Below are positions 35,447-44,189 of a stretch of 64,000 nt of DNA, piece after piece. The position numbers were made by a program, and so were the translations under genes. The DNA lies in assembly GCF_900156435.1 (NCBI RefSeq), contig NZ_FTPQ01000002.1, positions 660,190 to 724,189 of the forward strand. Direction: 5' to 3'. Origin of the DNA: Microbacterium sp. RU1D (GTDB lineage: Bacteria; Actinomycetota; Actinomycetes; Actinomycetales; Microbacteriaceae). The notes beneath the pieces were generated by a model. It was not told the origin of the DNA and did not search any database. It saw only the letters and a program-made list of their open reading frames with translations. Numbering within the stretch: position 1 is the first letter of the stretch; each line of letters begins with the position of its first letter.

Positions 35447-36862
35447 ATGAGCCCCGCGACGAGACCTGTCTCGACGCGCGTGCGACTCCTCGCGGCGCTC
35501 CTCGGCGTCGTGTTTCTCGGCATGAGCGTCGCCGGCGGGGTCACCTTCCTGGTGCAACGAGACCGCGTACTCGCCAACGCCCAGCGGCAGCTCGACGGTT
35601 TCGTCTCCACCGTCGCCACGAGCAGCCAATCGGCAGCCGTCCTCGTCGCCGCGGCGATCCCCGGCCGCACCGACGGCACGCTCGCCATCGACGGCACCCG
35701 CATCCTCGCCGCCACCCCGTCGCCGCCCGGACTCGCCGTGGCGGACGATGCCGAGCTCGTGGCCGCTCTCGATCGGGCGATCTCCGCCGGTCTGCTCACG
35801 GGGCGTCTCGACAGCGCCCGCGGCCCCGTCCTGTACGCCGCCGCTCCGGCGCCCGGGGGCTATGCCGTGCAGGTCATCTCCGTCGACCAGCGCATGGAAC
35901 TGGTCGCCCTCTCCTCGGCCACCTATGCCACGGCCGCGCTCCTCGTGCTGCTCGTCGTCGGTGTGATCGGGTGGTTCGTCACCGGGCGGTTGTTCTCGCC
36001 GCTGAGACGACTCCGGGACACGGCGGACTCGATCACGATCGACGACCTGGGCAGGCGTCTGCGCGCGCACGGCAACGACGAGATCTCCGACCTGACGACC
36101 TCGGTCAACTCGATGCTCGACCGCCTGTCCATGTCGGTCGACGCGCAGCGACAGCTGCTCGATGACGTGCGCCACGAGCTGAAGACCCCCATCACCATCG
36201 TGCGCGGCCATCTCGAGATGATGAATCCGGCCGACCCGCACGACGTCCGGGAGACACGAGAGCTCGGCATCGCCGAACTCGACCGCCTCACCCGCCTCGT
36301 CGACGACATCGACACCCTCGCCGATGTCGAGGCGAACGCCCTGTCGGCCGAGGTCATCGACGTCGCCGCCCTCACCGACCGGGTGGCGGAGCTCGCCGGC
36401 GCCCTCCCCGGTCACCCGTGGAGCGTGGCCCAGCGTGCGCGGGTGCGCATCGAAGGCGACGCCGACCGGCTGGTGCAGGCGTGGCTGCAGCTGGCCGACA
36501 ACGCCGCGAAGTACACCCCCGAGGCATCGCCGATCGAGATCGGCAGCACCGCGGACGACACCGCCGCGCACCTGTGGGTCCGCGATCACGGTCCCGGCAT
36601 CCCTCCCGCCGCGCGGCACCGGGTCTTCCGCCGATTCGACCGGTTGTCGACGCGGCGAGGGGTGGACGGATCGGGCCTCGGCCTGTCGATCGTGGATGCC
36701 ATCGCCAAGGCGCACGACGGTCACTGCTCCGTCGGCGACACGCCCGGCGGCGGCGCGACGTTCACGCTCCACATCCCGCTCGACGGAGCGCAGTCGCCGC
36801 CCGCACTGCCGACGCCCGTCCGCGCCGGCGACGTGGTCATGCAGAGAGAGGCCGCCGAATGA
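35447..36862 (+). CDS. Two-component sensor histidine kinase
   Basis: A 471-aa OmpR-type histidine kinase. It has two membrane helices (about 12-35 and 160-180) flanking an extracytoplasmic sensor of about 120 residues, then a HAMP domain (180-232). HisKA carries H243 in DVRHELKTP. The HATPase domain has the N-box LADNAAKY, G1 RDHGPGIP and G2 GSGLGLSI. The kinase gene comes first, and the response regulator gene overlaps its stop (ATGA). Signal unknown. Confidence 0.95.
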   Translation: MSPATRPVSTRVRLLAALLGVVFLGMSVAGGVTFLVQRDRVLANAQRQLDGFVSTVATSSQSAAVLVAAAIPGRTDGTLAIDGTRILAATPSPPGLAVADDAELVAALDRAISAGLLTGRLDSARGPVLYAAAPAPGGYAVQVISVDQRMELVALSSATYATAALLVLLVVGVIGWFVTGRLFSPLRRLRDTADSITIDDLGRRLRAHGNDEISDLTTSVNSMLDRLSMSVDAQRQLLDDVRHELKTPITIVRGHLEMMNPADPHDVRETRELGIAELDRLTRLVDDIDTLADVEANALSAEVIDVAALTDRVAELAGALPGHPWSVAQRARVRIEGDADRLVQAWLQLADNAAKYTPEASPIEIGSTADDTAAHLWVRDHGPGIPPAARHRVFRRFDRLSTRRGVDGSGLGLSIVDAIAKAHDGHCSVGDTPGGGATFTLHIPLDGAQSPPALPTPVRAGDVVMQREAAE

Positions 36863-37515
36863 CCCGCATCCTCATCGCCGAGGACGAAGAGCGCATCTCG
36901 GCGTTCGTCGCGAAGGGCCTGGAGGCCGCCGGCTACCAGACGCTCATCGTGGACGACGGTGCCGAGGCGCTCGACACGGCCCTGTCCGGAGAGGTCGACC
37001 TCGTGCTGCTCGATGTCGGCCTGCCGTCCCTCGACGGCTTCGAGGTGCTACGGAGCCTCCGTGGGCAGGGATCCTCCCTGCCCGTGATCATGCTGACCGC
37101 GCGCACGAGCACGCGCGACACCGTCGACGGCTTGGACGCGGGCGCCAACGACTACGTGGCGAAACCGTTCAAGTTCGACGAGCTGCTGGCACGCGTACGC
37201 TCACGGCTGCGCGAGCCCGTCCCGCTCGGCACCATCACGGTGGCGCACGGCGAGGTGTCGCTCGACGTCCTCGCACGCCGCGCGACGGTGGGCGGGCGGG
37301 AGGTCGACCTGAGCGCGCGGGAGTTCGCCCTCGCCGAGGAGTTCATCCGCCACGCCGGCCAGGTGCTCTCCCGCGAGCAGCTGCTCAGCCGCGTTTGGGG
37401 CCTGGACTTCGACCCCACCTCGAACGTGGTCGACGTGTACGTGCGTTATCTGCGGTCCAAGGTCGGCCCCGCCCACATCGTCACCGTCCGTGGAGCGGGA
37501 TACCGCTGGGAGTGA
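36859..37515 (+). CDS. Response regulator, OmpR/PhoB family
   Basis: A 218-aa DNA-binding response regulator. The receiver domain has acidic pocket residues in AEDEE, the phospho-acceptor D52 in LLDVGLP, T80 in MLTAR and K102 in AKPFKF. The C-terminal winged helix (about 125-218) ends VVDVYVRYLRSKVG and VRGAGYRWE. ATG 36859 overlaps the kinase stop by 4 nt. Partner of the upstream kinase. The regulon is unknown. Confidence 0.96.
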   Translation: MTRILIAEDEERISAFVAKGLEAAGYQTLIVDDGAEALDTALSGEVDLVLLDVGLPSLDGFEVLRSLRGQGSSLPVIMLTARTSTRDTVDGLDAGANDYVAKPFKFDELLARVRSRLREPVPLGTITVAHGEVSLDVLARRATVGGREVDLSAREFALAEEFIRHAGQVLSREQLLSRVWGLDFDPTSNVVDVYVRYLRSKVGPAHIVTVRGAGYRWE

Positions 37516-37530
37516 CGCCGAAACCCCCGA

Positions 37531-37559
37531 AACCCCCGGCGGGGGATCGACCGGGGGTT
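37531..37559 (+). terminator. Terminator of the response regulator gene
   Basis: AACCCCCGG (37531-37539) pairs perfectly with CCGGGGGTT (37551-37559) around an 11-nt loop, preceded by another AAACCCCCG copy. Confidence 0.75.
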
Positions 37560-37783
37560 GGGGGGAGATCGCGTCGGTGGTCTTCCGACTCACCCGAAGA
37601 GCGGTGACCTGCGCGAACGGACCTCGTATTTTCCTGGGGGAACCGCCGGGGCGGTGACGAGGTCTCCCTCGCCGATGACTCCACTCTGGCGGCCGTTCGT
37701 GAGAGTGCGGCGAGCCGCGGATGAGAAGCCTCTCATCTTCCGACGCGCGCGCCCGCGGCGGCTCACGACCCCCGAGATGAGGA

Positions 37784-37813
37784 AGGGCCGGGATGCCATG
37801 GCATCCCGGCCCT
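37784..37813 (-). terminator. 30-nt perfect palindrome, terminator of phoH
   Basis: A self-complementary 30-mer centred on CATG, with arms of 13 bp around a 4-nt loop, 13 nt past the phoH stop. GGATGCC and GGCATCC make up its core. Confidence 0.75.
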
Positions 37814-37826
37814 GAGAAATCAGGCC

Positions 37827-39188
37827 CTACGACAGTTCGCCGGCCTCCAGCAGCTCGGTCACCAGCGCCGCGATGGCCGACCGCTCCGAGCGCGTGAGGG
37901 TGACGTGTCCGAAGAGACCGTGCCCCTTCAGCGTCTCGATCACCGAGGCGACGCCGTCGTGCCGACCGACGCGCAGGTTGTCGCGCTGCCCGACATCGTG
38001 GGTGAGCACCACGCGCGAGTTCTGGCCGATGCGGCTGAGCACCGTGAGCAGCACGTTGCGCTCGAGCGACTGCGCCTCGTCGACGATCACGAACGCGTCG
38101 TGCAGCGAGCGGCCGCGGATGTGCGTCAACGGCAGCACCTCGAGGAGCCCTCGCGCCAGCACCTCCTCGAGGACGTTGCCCGACACCACCGAACCGAGCG
38201 TGTCGAACACCGCCTGACCCCAGGGGCCCATCTTCTCGGCCTGATCGCCGGGGAGGTAGCCGAGCTCCTGCCCGCCGACCGCGAACAGCGGCCGGAACAC
38301 GATGATCTTCTTCTGCTGCTGGCGCTCGAGCACGGCTTCCAGGGCGGCACAGAGGGCGAGCGCCGACTTGCCGGTGCCGGCGCGCCCGCCGAGCGACACG
38401 ATGCCGACCTCGGGGTCGAGGAGAAGGTCGAGGGCGATCCGCTGCTCGGCCGAACGCCCGTGCAGGCCGAAGGCATCGCGGTCGCCGCGCACGAGACGGT
38501 ACTGCCCCTTGCCGGTCACGCGTCCGAGGGCCGACCCGCGCTCCGAGTGGATGATGAGACCGGTGTTGACCGGCATTCCCCTCACGGCGTCGCTGACGGC
38601 GACCTCGCTCTCGTAGAGATCGGTGATCTCGTCGCCCGAGACGTCGATCGAGGCGATTCCGGTCCAGCCCGAGTCCATCGCCTGCTCGGCGAGGTACTCC
38701 TCCGTCGCCAAGCCCAGGGATGCCGCCTTCACACGCATCGGCAGGTCCTTGGAGACCACGGTGACCTCGGCGCCGTCCTTGGCGATGTTCATCGCCACCG
38801 CGAGAATCCGACTGTCGTTGCCGCCCGTGCGCATGCCGGAGGGGAGGACGCCGGGGTCGGTGTTGTTGAGCTCGACACGGAGGGTGCCGTCGTCGCCGAC
38901 GGGGACGGGGAAGTCGAGGCGGCCGTGCTCGATGCGCAGCTCGTCGAGGTGGCGCAGGGCCTGCCGGGCGAAGTAACCGATCTCGGGGTCGTGACGTTTG
39001 CCCTCGAGCTCCATGATCACCACGACGGGGATCACGACGGAGTTCTCCGCGAAACGGAAGAACGCCCGCGGGTCGCTCAGAAGGACGGAGGTGTCCAAGA
39101 CGTATGTGCGCAGCGCCTGATCGACGGCCGTTCCGGACTCGGTGCTCTCGACGACGTGACGCTGGTCGTACGGTGCTCGTGCAGTCAC
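37827..39188 (-). CDS. PIN-PhoH family ATPase (YlaK-like)
   Basis: A 453-aa fusion of an N-terminal PIN ribonuclease domain (about 25-150, [12 protein letters not shown] and the acidic [11 protein letters not shown]) with a C-terminal PhoH P-loop ATPase (about 245-450, Walker [11 protein letters not shown], Walker [12 protein letters not shown]). Such PhoH2-type proteins are RNA helicase/nucleases. GTG 39188 is chosen because CGGGAGTGGGTT gives a good ribosome binding site. In-frame sequence up to 39245 is not conserved in type. Transcribed alone and ends in a strong palindrome. Confidence 0.93.
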   Translation of the reverse strand: MTARAPYDQRHVVESTESGTAVDQALRTYVLDTSVLLSDPRAFFRFAENSVVIPVVVIMELEGKRHDPEIGYFARQALRHLDELRIEHGRLDFPVPVGDDGTLRVELNNTDPGVLPSGMRTGGNDSRILAVAMNIAKDGAEVTVVSKDLPMRVKAASLGLATEEYLAEQAMDSGWTGIASIDVSGDEITDLYESEVAVSDAVRGMPVNTGLIIHSERGSALGRVTGKGQYRLVRGDRDAFGLHGRSAEQRIALDLLLDPEVGIVSLGGRAGTGKSALALCAALEAVLERQQQKKIIVFRPLFAVGGQELGYLPGDQAEKMGPWGQAVFDTLGSVVSGNVLEEVLARGLLEVLPLTHIRGRSLHDAFVIVDEAQSLERNVLLTVLSRIGQNSRVVLTHDVGQRDNLRVGRHDGVASVIETLKGHGLFGHVTLTRSERSAIAALVTELLEAGELS

Positions 39189-39437
39189 AACCCACTCCCG
39201 ACCCGGGTGTAGCACCCGGTTGTCACGAGTCGACCTGTGGGTCACGAGTCGCGATCCGAAGGTCGACTCGACCGGACTCCGTGTCCGATGTGATCACCGT
39301 ACGTCCCCCCGACACCGCCCGGGGTCGTTAACACGCCGCGAATATGACGAGTTCGTGAACACCGCGAACACGGTGATCCGCGTCCGAAGATAGTTCGGAC
39401 CCGGATGCCGTGACCCGCCGCCGCGCACGGCACGGGG

Positions 39438-40220
39438 TCACTGCCCGAAGCGGCGATCGCGCGCCGCGAAGTCGCGGATCGCGCGCAGGAAGTCGACCTC
39501 GCGCAGGTCCGGACCGAGCGCCTCGACGAAGTAGAACTCCGAGTGCGCCGACTGCCAGAGTAGGAAGTCGCTCAACCGCTGCTCCCCCGAGGTGCGGATC
39601 ACGAGGTCGGGGTCGGCCTGCCCGCCGGTGTACAGATGCTCGCCGATCTGCTCGGGGGTGAGGCTGTCGGCCAGCTCCTCGAGCGACCCGCCCGACTCGT
39701 CGTGCTTGACGATGATCGAGCGGACGGCATCCACGATCTCGCTCCGCCCGCCGTAACCGACCGCGAGGTTGACGTGCAGACCTTTGTGGCCGCGCGTACG
39801 CTCGGTGGCCTCGTGCAGCACCTCGGCGAGCTCGGGCGGCAGCCCCTCGGCGCGCCCGACGTGCTTGACCCGCCAGTCCGGCTCGCGCGAGAGCTCTCCG
39901 GCGAGCTCGGCGATGATCTCGAGCAGGTCCTGCAGCTCTTTGCTGTCGCGCTTGACGAGGTTGTCGTTCGAGAGCAGGTAGAGCGAGACCACCTCGATGC
40001 CGAGGTCGTCGCACCAGCGGAGGAACTCGTGCATCTTCGCCGCTCCGGCCCGATGACCGTGCGCAGCACTGTCGTATCCGAGCTGCCGGGCCCACCGCCG
40101 ATTGCCGTCGATCATCATGGCCACGTGATGCGGCACCGTAGCCGGCATGCGGCGGCGCAGGCGCGAGATGTAGAGACGGTAGAGCGGACCCCGCCCCTCG
40201 TTCCTCCACACGTGCGCCAC
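39438..40220 (-). CDS. uppS: Isoprenyl diphosphate synthase (UppS/cis-prenyltransferase)
   Basis: A 260-aa cis-prenyltransferase making polyprenyl diphosphate carrier lipid for cell-wall synthesis. MMIDGNRRWA contains the catalytic aspartate, YLLSNDNL and VIRTSGEQRLSDFLLWQSAHSEFYF are family signatures. GTG 40220 has a TAGCGT -10 box 6 nt upstream. Chain length (decaprenyl, undecaprenyl or short Z-farnesyl) cannot be told. It uses IPP from the MEP pathway completed by ispH. Confidence 0.95.
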   Translation of the reverse strand: MAHVWRNEGRGPLYRLYISRLRRRMPATVPHHVAMMIDGNRRWARQLGYDSAAHGHRAGAAKMHEFLRWCDDLGIEVVSLYLLSNDNLVKRDSKELQDLLEIIAELAGELSREPDWRVKHVGRAEGLPPELAEVLHEATERTRGHKGLHVNLAVGYGGRSEIVDAVRSIIVKHDESGGSLEELADSLTPEQIGEHLYTGGQADPDLVIRTSGEQRLSDFLLWQSAHSEFYFVEALGPDLREVDFLRAIRDFAARDRRFGQ

Positions 40221-40226
40221 CCGCCT

Positions 40227-40232
40227 ACGCTA
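40227..40232 (-). promoter_or_regulatory. -10 box (TAGCGT) of uppS
   Basis: TAGCGT on the minus strand, 6 nt before GTG 40220. Leaderless transcript predicted. Confidence 0.5.
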
Positions 40233-40331
40233 CCGCGTCGGGCGCCTCCGGCCGCATCGGATCCAGGTGGTGCTTCCTGGGGGAAGGGTGAGCACTGTCC
40301 CCATGTTCCTCCCGGGGCATGGGAGCGGACG

Positions 40332-40337
40332 TACTGT
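40332..40337 (+). promoter_or_regulatory. -10 box (TACTGT) of the hemolysin III gene
   Basis: TACTGT followed by CGAAGA and GTG 40344. Leaderless transcript predicted. Confidence 0.55.
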
Positions 40338-40343
40338 CGAAGA

Positions 40344-41069
40344 GTGACCTCCCGAACCCCGGCCGACGGCCCCGAGATGCCCCAGCTCCCCCTGCTCGAA
40401 GCGGGAGCCGTGGGCGCACAGGCGGAGCTCAAACCGACGTGGCGCGGGTGGATCCACGCCGGGACGTTCCCGGTCGCCATCGCCGCCGGCATCGTGCTCA
40501 TCGCCCTCGCGCAGGGCGCCCCGGGCAAGTGGGCGGCGGCGGTGTTCATGGCGACGTCGATGATGTTGTTCGGCAACTCCGCGCTGTACCACCGCTTCCA
40601 CTGGAAGCCCACGACGCTCGCGGTGCTCAAGCGCATCGACCACGCGAACATCCTGCTGCTCATCGCGGGCACCTACACACCGCTCGCGGTACTGGCCCTG
40701 CCCACGCCCAAGACCGTGCTGCTGCTGTCGATCGTCTGGGGCGGTGCGCTGCTCGGCATCCTGTTCCGCGTGTTCTGGATCAACGCCCCGCGGTGGCTCT
40801 ACGTCGCGCTGTACCTCGCCCTGGGGTGGGCGGCGGTGATGTACCTCGGCGACCTGCTCGCGGCGAACGTCGCCATGATGGTCCTCGTCGTGGTGGGCGG
40901 GCTGCTCTACACCGCGGGCGCCATCATCTACGCCCTCAAGAAGCCGAACCCCTGGCCCGGCCACTTCGGCTTCCACGAGATCTTCCATGTCTGCACGGTT
41001 CTGGCGTTCCTCTGCCACTGGACCGCGTGCCTGCTCATCGCCCTCGCTCCGGCGTACCACGGCGGCTGA
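40344..41069 (+). CDS. Hemolysin III family membrane protein (TrhA/YqfA type)
   Basis: A 241-aa protein of the hemolysin III/adiponectin-receptor superfamily with seven membrane helices. Family motifs: NSALYHRFHW (Ser and His), RIDHANILLLIAGTYTP (Asp/His) and HEIFHVCTVLAFLCHW (two histidines), together forming the predicted zinc site. The name is historical and the role in non-pathogens is membrane lipid homeostasis. GTG 40344 follows a leaderless-type -10. An internal ATG at 40377 is less likely. Confidence 0.93.
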   Translation: MTSRTPADGPEMPQLPLLEAGAVGAQAELKPTWRGWIHAGTFPVAIAAGIVLIALAQGAPGKWAAAVFMATSMMLFGNSALYHRFHWKPTTLAVLKRIDHANILLLIAGTYTPLAVLALPTPKTVLLLSIVWGGALLGILFRVFWINAPRWLYVALYLALGWAAVMYLGDLLAANVAMMVLVVVGGLLYTAGAIIYALKKPNPWPGHFGFHEIFHVCTVLAFLCHWTACLLIALAPAYHGG

Positions 41070-41170
41070 CCGCACGAGTCGCCGAAATTCGTCGCTTCCG
41101 ACCCTCGCGAAGCGACGAGTCGGCGACTCACGCGAAGGGAGCTCCGGATGCCGCGGCGCGGCGCCGTCGG

Positions 41171-41446
41171 TCAGCGACGTGGAGCGGCGGGGTCGATGTC
41201 CTCGTCGTCGATGTCGCTGGCGCGCTGCGCTGCGCGCGCCTGCTCCTCGGCATCCAGTTCCGCGTTGACCTCTTCGCGGTAGCGGCCCCGGCGGATGCGG
41301 CGCAGCATGTCCCACACCAGGAAGAACACGGCGATGCCGATGAAGGCGATCGCAGCGAATCCGAGCGGCCCGGGCGTGACGATCGACTCGTCGGGGGTGA
41401 CGGCCGGAGTTGGCGTTGTCGCGAGAGCGACGATCACGGGGTGCAT
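41171..41446 (-). CDS. Small membrane protein, unknown function
   Basis: A 91-aa protein. The N-terminal hydrophobic stretch MHPVIVALATTP may act as a weak signal. One strong membrane helix (about 29-47, GFAAIAFIGIAVFFLVW) is followed by a basic then strongly acidic cytoplasmic tail. No family recognised. It sits antisense between the hemolysin III gene and the DUF4307 gene, divergent from the latter. Confidence 0.72.
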   Translation of the reverse strand: MHPVIVALATTPTPAVTPDESIVTPGPLGFAAIAFIGIAVFFLVWDMLRRIRRGRYREEVNAELDAEEQARAAQRASDIDDEDIDPAAPRR

Positions 41447-41514
41447 GGGGTCGAGTCCTTCGGTCCGGGCGGAAGCGCGTAGCCTGGAGGTCCAGCCTAA
41501 AGCCCGGAGAGAGC

Positions 41515-41910
41515 ATGACGACGCAGGCCGAACTCGATGAACGCTACGGGCGCACGCGCTCCCCGCGGCGACGCATCGTAGGCTGGTCCGTTGTCGGCGT
41601 CCTGGCCCTCGGTGCCATCGGATTCCTGGGCTGGACGACGGTGTCGAGCAGCCTGAACTCCGTGACGGCGACAGACACGGGCTACACGGTGGTGGACGAG
41701 CGCACCGTCACCTCCACCTTCCAGATCACCGCGCCCATCGGCCGGCCCGTCGCCTGCGCCCTCGAGGCCCGCGACGAGGAGCACGGCACGGTGGGCTGGC
41801 GCGTGGTCGAATACCCGGCATCCGAGGAGCACACGCGCGCGTTCACGGAGGAGATTCCGACGCTGTCGCTGGCCACCACGGGTTTTGTCAACGCTTGCTG
41901 GGTGCCGTAA
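41515..41910 (+). CDS. DUF4307 family membrane protein
   Basis: A 131-aa actinobacterial protein of unknown function. MTTQAELDERYGRTR is the family start, one membrane helix follows (about 22-42), then an extracytoplasmic domain ending in a cysteine-containing VNACWVP. ATG 41515 has CGGAGAGAGC upstream. It is directly followed by a terminator and then greA, its usual neighbour. Confidence 0.9.
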   Translation: MTTQAELDERYGRTRSPRRRIVGWSVVGVLALGAIGFLGWTTVSSSLNSVTATDTGYTVVDERTVTSTFQITAPIGRPVACALEARDEEHGTVGWRVVEYPASEEHTRAFTEEIPTLSLATTGFVNACWVP

Positions 41911-41928
41911 ACTCGCGGAATCACGACG

Positions 41929-41951
41929 CGCCCCGGCTCGATGCCGGGGCG
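41929..41951 (+). terminator. Terminator of the DUF4307 gene
   Basis: CGCCCCGGC pairs with GCCGGGGCG around TCGAT, 19 nt past the stop. Confidence 0.8.
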
Positions 41952-42016
41952 TTCGACATATCCCCCGCCGACGGCCCGACACCGCACGCCGTCAGCGCCT
42001 CGACGAAGGAGTAACC

Positions 42017-42508
42017 GTGTCCAACGACGCTCAGGTGACGTTCCTCACGCAAGACGCCTACGACCGCCTGGCCAACGAGCTCGAGCAGCTCTCGACCACC
42101 GGTCGCGAAGAGATCGCCAAGCGCATCGAGGCCGCGCGTGAAGAGGGCGACCTCAAGGAGAACGGCGGTTACCACGCCGCCAAAGACGAGCAGGGCAAGC
42201 AGGAGGCGCGCATCCGCACGCTCCAGCAGCTGCTGAAGGATGCCAAGGTCGGCGAGGCCCCCGAGAGCCACGGCGTCGTGGAGTCCGGCACGGTCGTGAC
42301 CGCCGTCGTCGCGGGGGGCGAGGAGAAGTTCCTGCTCGGCAACCGCGAGATCGCCGCCAACTCCGAGCTCGACGTCTACAGCGAGGCCTCGCCGCTCGGT
42401 GCCGCCATCATCGGCCTCAAGGAGGGCGACAAGGGCTCGTACACCGCACCGAACGGCAAGGAGATCTCGGTCGAGATCGTCAAGGTCGAGACCTACTCGG
42501 GCCAGTAG
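42017..42508 (+). CDS. greA: Transcription elongation factor GreA
   Basis: A 163-aa factor that rescues backtracked RNA polymerase by stimulating transcript cleavage. The N-terminal coiled coil carries the acidic tip in REEGDLKENGGYHAAKDEQG (Asp/Glu), and the C-terminal FKBP-like domain ends with ISVEIVKVE. The GTG start is preceded by GAAGGAGTAACC. A hairpin terminator lies beyond the stop. Confidence 0.97.
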   Translation: MSNDAQVTFLTQDAYDRLANELEQLSTTGREEIAKRIEAAREEGDLKENGGYHAAKDEQGKQEARIRTLQQLLKDAKVGEAPESHGVVESGTVVTAVVAGGEEKFLLGNREIAANSELDVYSEASPLGAAIIGLKEGDKGSYTAPNGKEISVEIVKVETYSGQ

Positions 42509-42529
42509 CCCCGTCCGTTCGCGAGCCGC

Positions 42530-42557
42530 TCCCCCGCTGCCGGGGTGGCGGCTCGCG
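42530..42557 (+). terminator. Terminator of greA
   Basis: CGCGAGCCGC (42530-42539) pairs with GCGGCTCGCG (42548-42557), with further C/G pairs inside after one mismatch. Confidence 0.75.
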
Positions 42558-42659
42558 GCGTTTCGGTCCAGCGGATCCGCACGGTCGATCCGCACGACCT
42601 CAGCAGTCCGCGGAGCCTCAGCCGCCTGCTGCTTCCTGACCGAGGATGCGCGGATCACG

Positions 42660-42903
42660 GAGGATACGAGACCTCGAGGCCGCCACGCTCGCGAAGCTCA
42701 ACGAGCCGCAAGCTCAGCGATCAGCACAACCTCACCCGGAGCCACGGTCCGCCGACTGCGGCTTATGCAGATCTCCGAGGATGCGACCCCGAGCGGCCAC
42801 GCCCGCCACGCTCAGCGCGCCGCACAACCTCAGCAATCAGCACAACCTCACCCGGAGCCACGGTCCGCCGACTGAGCTTATGCAGATCCCCGAGCATGCG
42901 ACC
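42660..42903. repeat. Two copies of a roughly 116-bp direct repeat
   Basis: The segment 42713-42788 recurs as 42829-42903 (offset 116). A 39-nt core is identical in both (42720-42758 and 42836-42874), with a few substitutions and one indel outside. Upstream of each core lies a related CGCCACGCTC...CAGC...CGCA stretch. A weaker third trace (CCTCAGCAGTCC and CCGAGGATGCG) lies near 42598-42650. No gene is evident, although the repeat stays open in some frames. It fills the 450-bp gap between greA and ilvA. Confidence 0.8.
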
Positions 42904-42959
42904 GACGCCTCCGCCCGGAGCGCCCTCCTGCGCACGGGCGCGGCCCCGCCGCGTCGGCG

Positions 42960-44189
42960 TCAGTCGCTGACGACGGTCGCGACGAAGCCGGCGTCCTCCA
43001 GGGTCTCGATGACCAGCGCCCGGTGCTCCGCACCGCGGGTCTCGACGCTCAGCTGCAGGATGACCTCGCTGATCTGCAGCCCCTGCCCGTGGCGGGTGTG
43101 CAGCACCTCGATGACGTTGGCGCCGACCTGCGCGAGCAGCTCCGACACGCGGGCGAGCTGGCCGGGACGGTCGGGCAGCGGGATGCGCAACGACATGTAG
43201 CGTCCGGATGCCGAGAGACCGTGCGCCACGACCCTCTGCAGCAGCAGGGGGTCGATGTTCCCGCCCGAGAGGATCGTGACGGTCGGACCGCTGGCTTTCA
43301 CCTTGCCCGCGAGGATCGCCGCGACGCCGACGGCGCCCGCCGGTTCCACGACCTGCTTGGCGCGCTCGAGGAGCACGAGCAGGGCGCGGGCGATGTCGTC
43401 CTCGGTGACCGTGACGACCTCGTCGACGTACTGCCGGATCAGCTCGAACGGCAGGTCACCGGGCCGCGCGACGGCGATGCCGTCGGCGATGGTCGGCGTG
43501 GTCTCGACCTGCATCGGGTAGCCGGCCGCGAGGGAGGAGGGGTAGGCGGCCGAATTGTGCGCCTGCACACCGATGATCCGAACCTGGCGCCCCTCGGCGG
43601 CCGCGCGGGCCTTGACCGCCGCTGCGACACCCGCGGCCAGTCCGCCGCCGCCGATGCCGACGATCACGGTCTCGAGGTCGGGGAGGTCCTCCACGAGCTC
43701 CAGTCCGAGCGTGCCCTGCCCCACGACGATGTCGCGGTGGTCGAAGGGGTGGATCAGCACCGCCCCCGTGCGCTCGGCGAACTCCGCGGCCAGCCGCAGG
43801 GGCGTTTCGACCGTCGCGCCTTCGAGGATGACCTCGGCACCGTATCCGCGCGTCGCCAGCAGCTTCGGCACGGGCACACCGAGCGGCATGAAGATGGTCG
43901 CGGCGATACCGAGCTGCTGCGCGGCCAGGGCGACGCCCTGCGCGTGATTGCCGGCGGAGGCGGCGACGACACCGCGCGCCCGTTCTTCGGCGGTGAGGCG
44001 CGAGAGCCGGTAGGTGGCGCCGCGGATCTTGAACGAGCCCGTGCGCTGCAGGTTCTCGAGCTTGAGGCTGACGGGCACGCCGAGCAGGTCGGTCAGGTGC
44101 AGCGACTCGTCGATGGGCGTCCGCGTGATGATGCCGCGCAGAGCCTGCGCGGCATCCTCGAACTCGGCCAGGGTGGGAGTGTCGTTCAT
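42960..44189 (-). CDS. ilvA: Threonine ammonia-lyase (threonine dehydratase)
   Basis: A 409-aa PLP enzyme deaminating threonine to 2-oxobutanoate, the first step towards isoleucine. PLP lysine K54 is in GSFKIRGA, the phosphate-binding GIGGGGLA lies mid-protein, and an ACT regulatory domain occupies about 330-409. This single-ACT, about 400-aa type is the shorter TdcB-like form rather than the 500-aa IlvA with two ACT-like domains, so it may be catabolic. ATG 44189 follows GAAGGGGATC and overlaps the stop of the AI-2E permease gene. Confidence 0.94.
   Translation of the reverse strand: MNDTPTLAEFEDAAQALRGIITRTPIDESLHLTDLLGVPVSLKLENLQRTGSFKIRGATYRLSRLTAEERARGVVAASAGNHAQGVALAAQQLGIAATIFMPLGVPVPKLLATRGYGAEVILEGATVETPLRLAAEFAERTGAVLIHPFDHRDIVVGQGTLGLELVEDLPDLETVIVGIGGGGLAAGVAAAVKARAAAEGRQVRIIGVQAHNSAAYPSSLAAGYPMQVETTPTIADGIAVARPGDLPFELIRQYVDEVVTVTEDDIARALLVLLERAKQVVEPAGAVGVAAILAGKVKASGPTVTILSGGNIDPLLLQRVVAHGLSASGRYMSLRIPLPDRPGQLARVSELLAQVGANVIEVLHTRHGQGLQISEVILQLSVETRGAEHRALVIETLEDAGFVATVVSD

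Larger units (their letters stand above)
37516..37826. other. Spacer between the two-component system and phoH
   Basis: About 310 bp between converging genes. Hairpins occupy both ends (37531-37559 and 37784-37813). The roughly 220 bases between them show no family-like reading frame or repeat. Short open frames there are antisense-type GC artefacts. Confidence 0.6.

Noticed and set aside
33193..35799. An 868-codon minus-strand frame across carbonic anhydrase and fumC
   Set aside because: Antisense shadow. Both plus-strand genes have intact catalytic motifs.
42399..42970. Plus-strand frames through the greA-ilvA spacer with repeated peptides
   Set aside because: The peptide repetition just mirrors the DNA repeat. 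There is no ribosome binding site or conserved family, and several frames are equally open.
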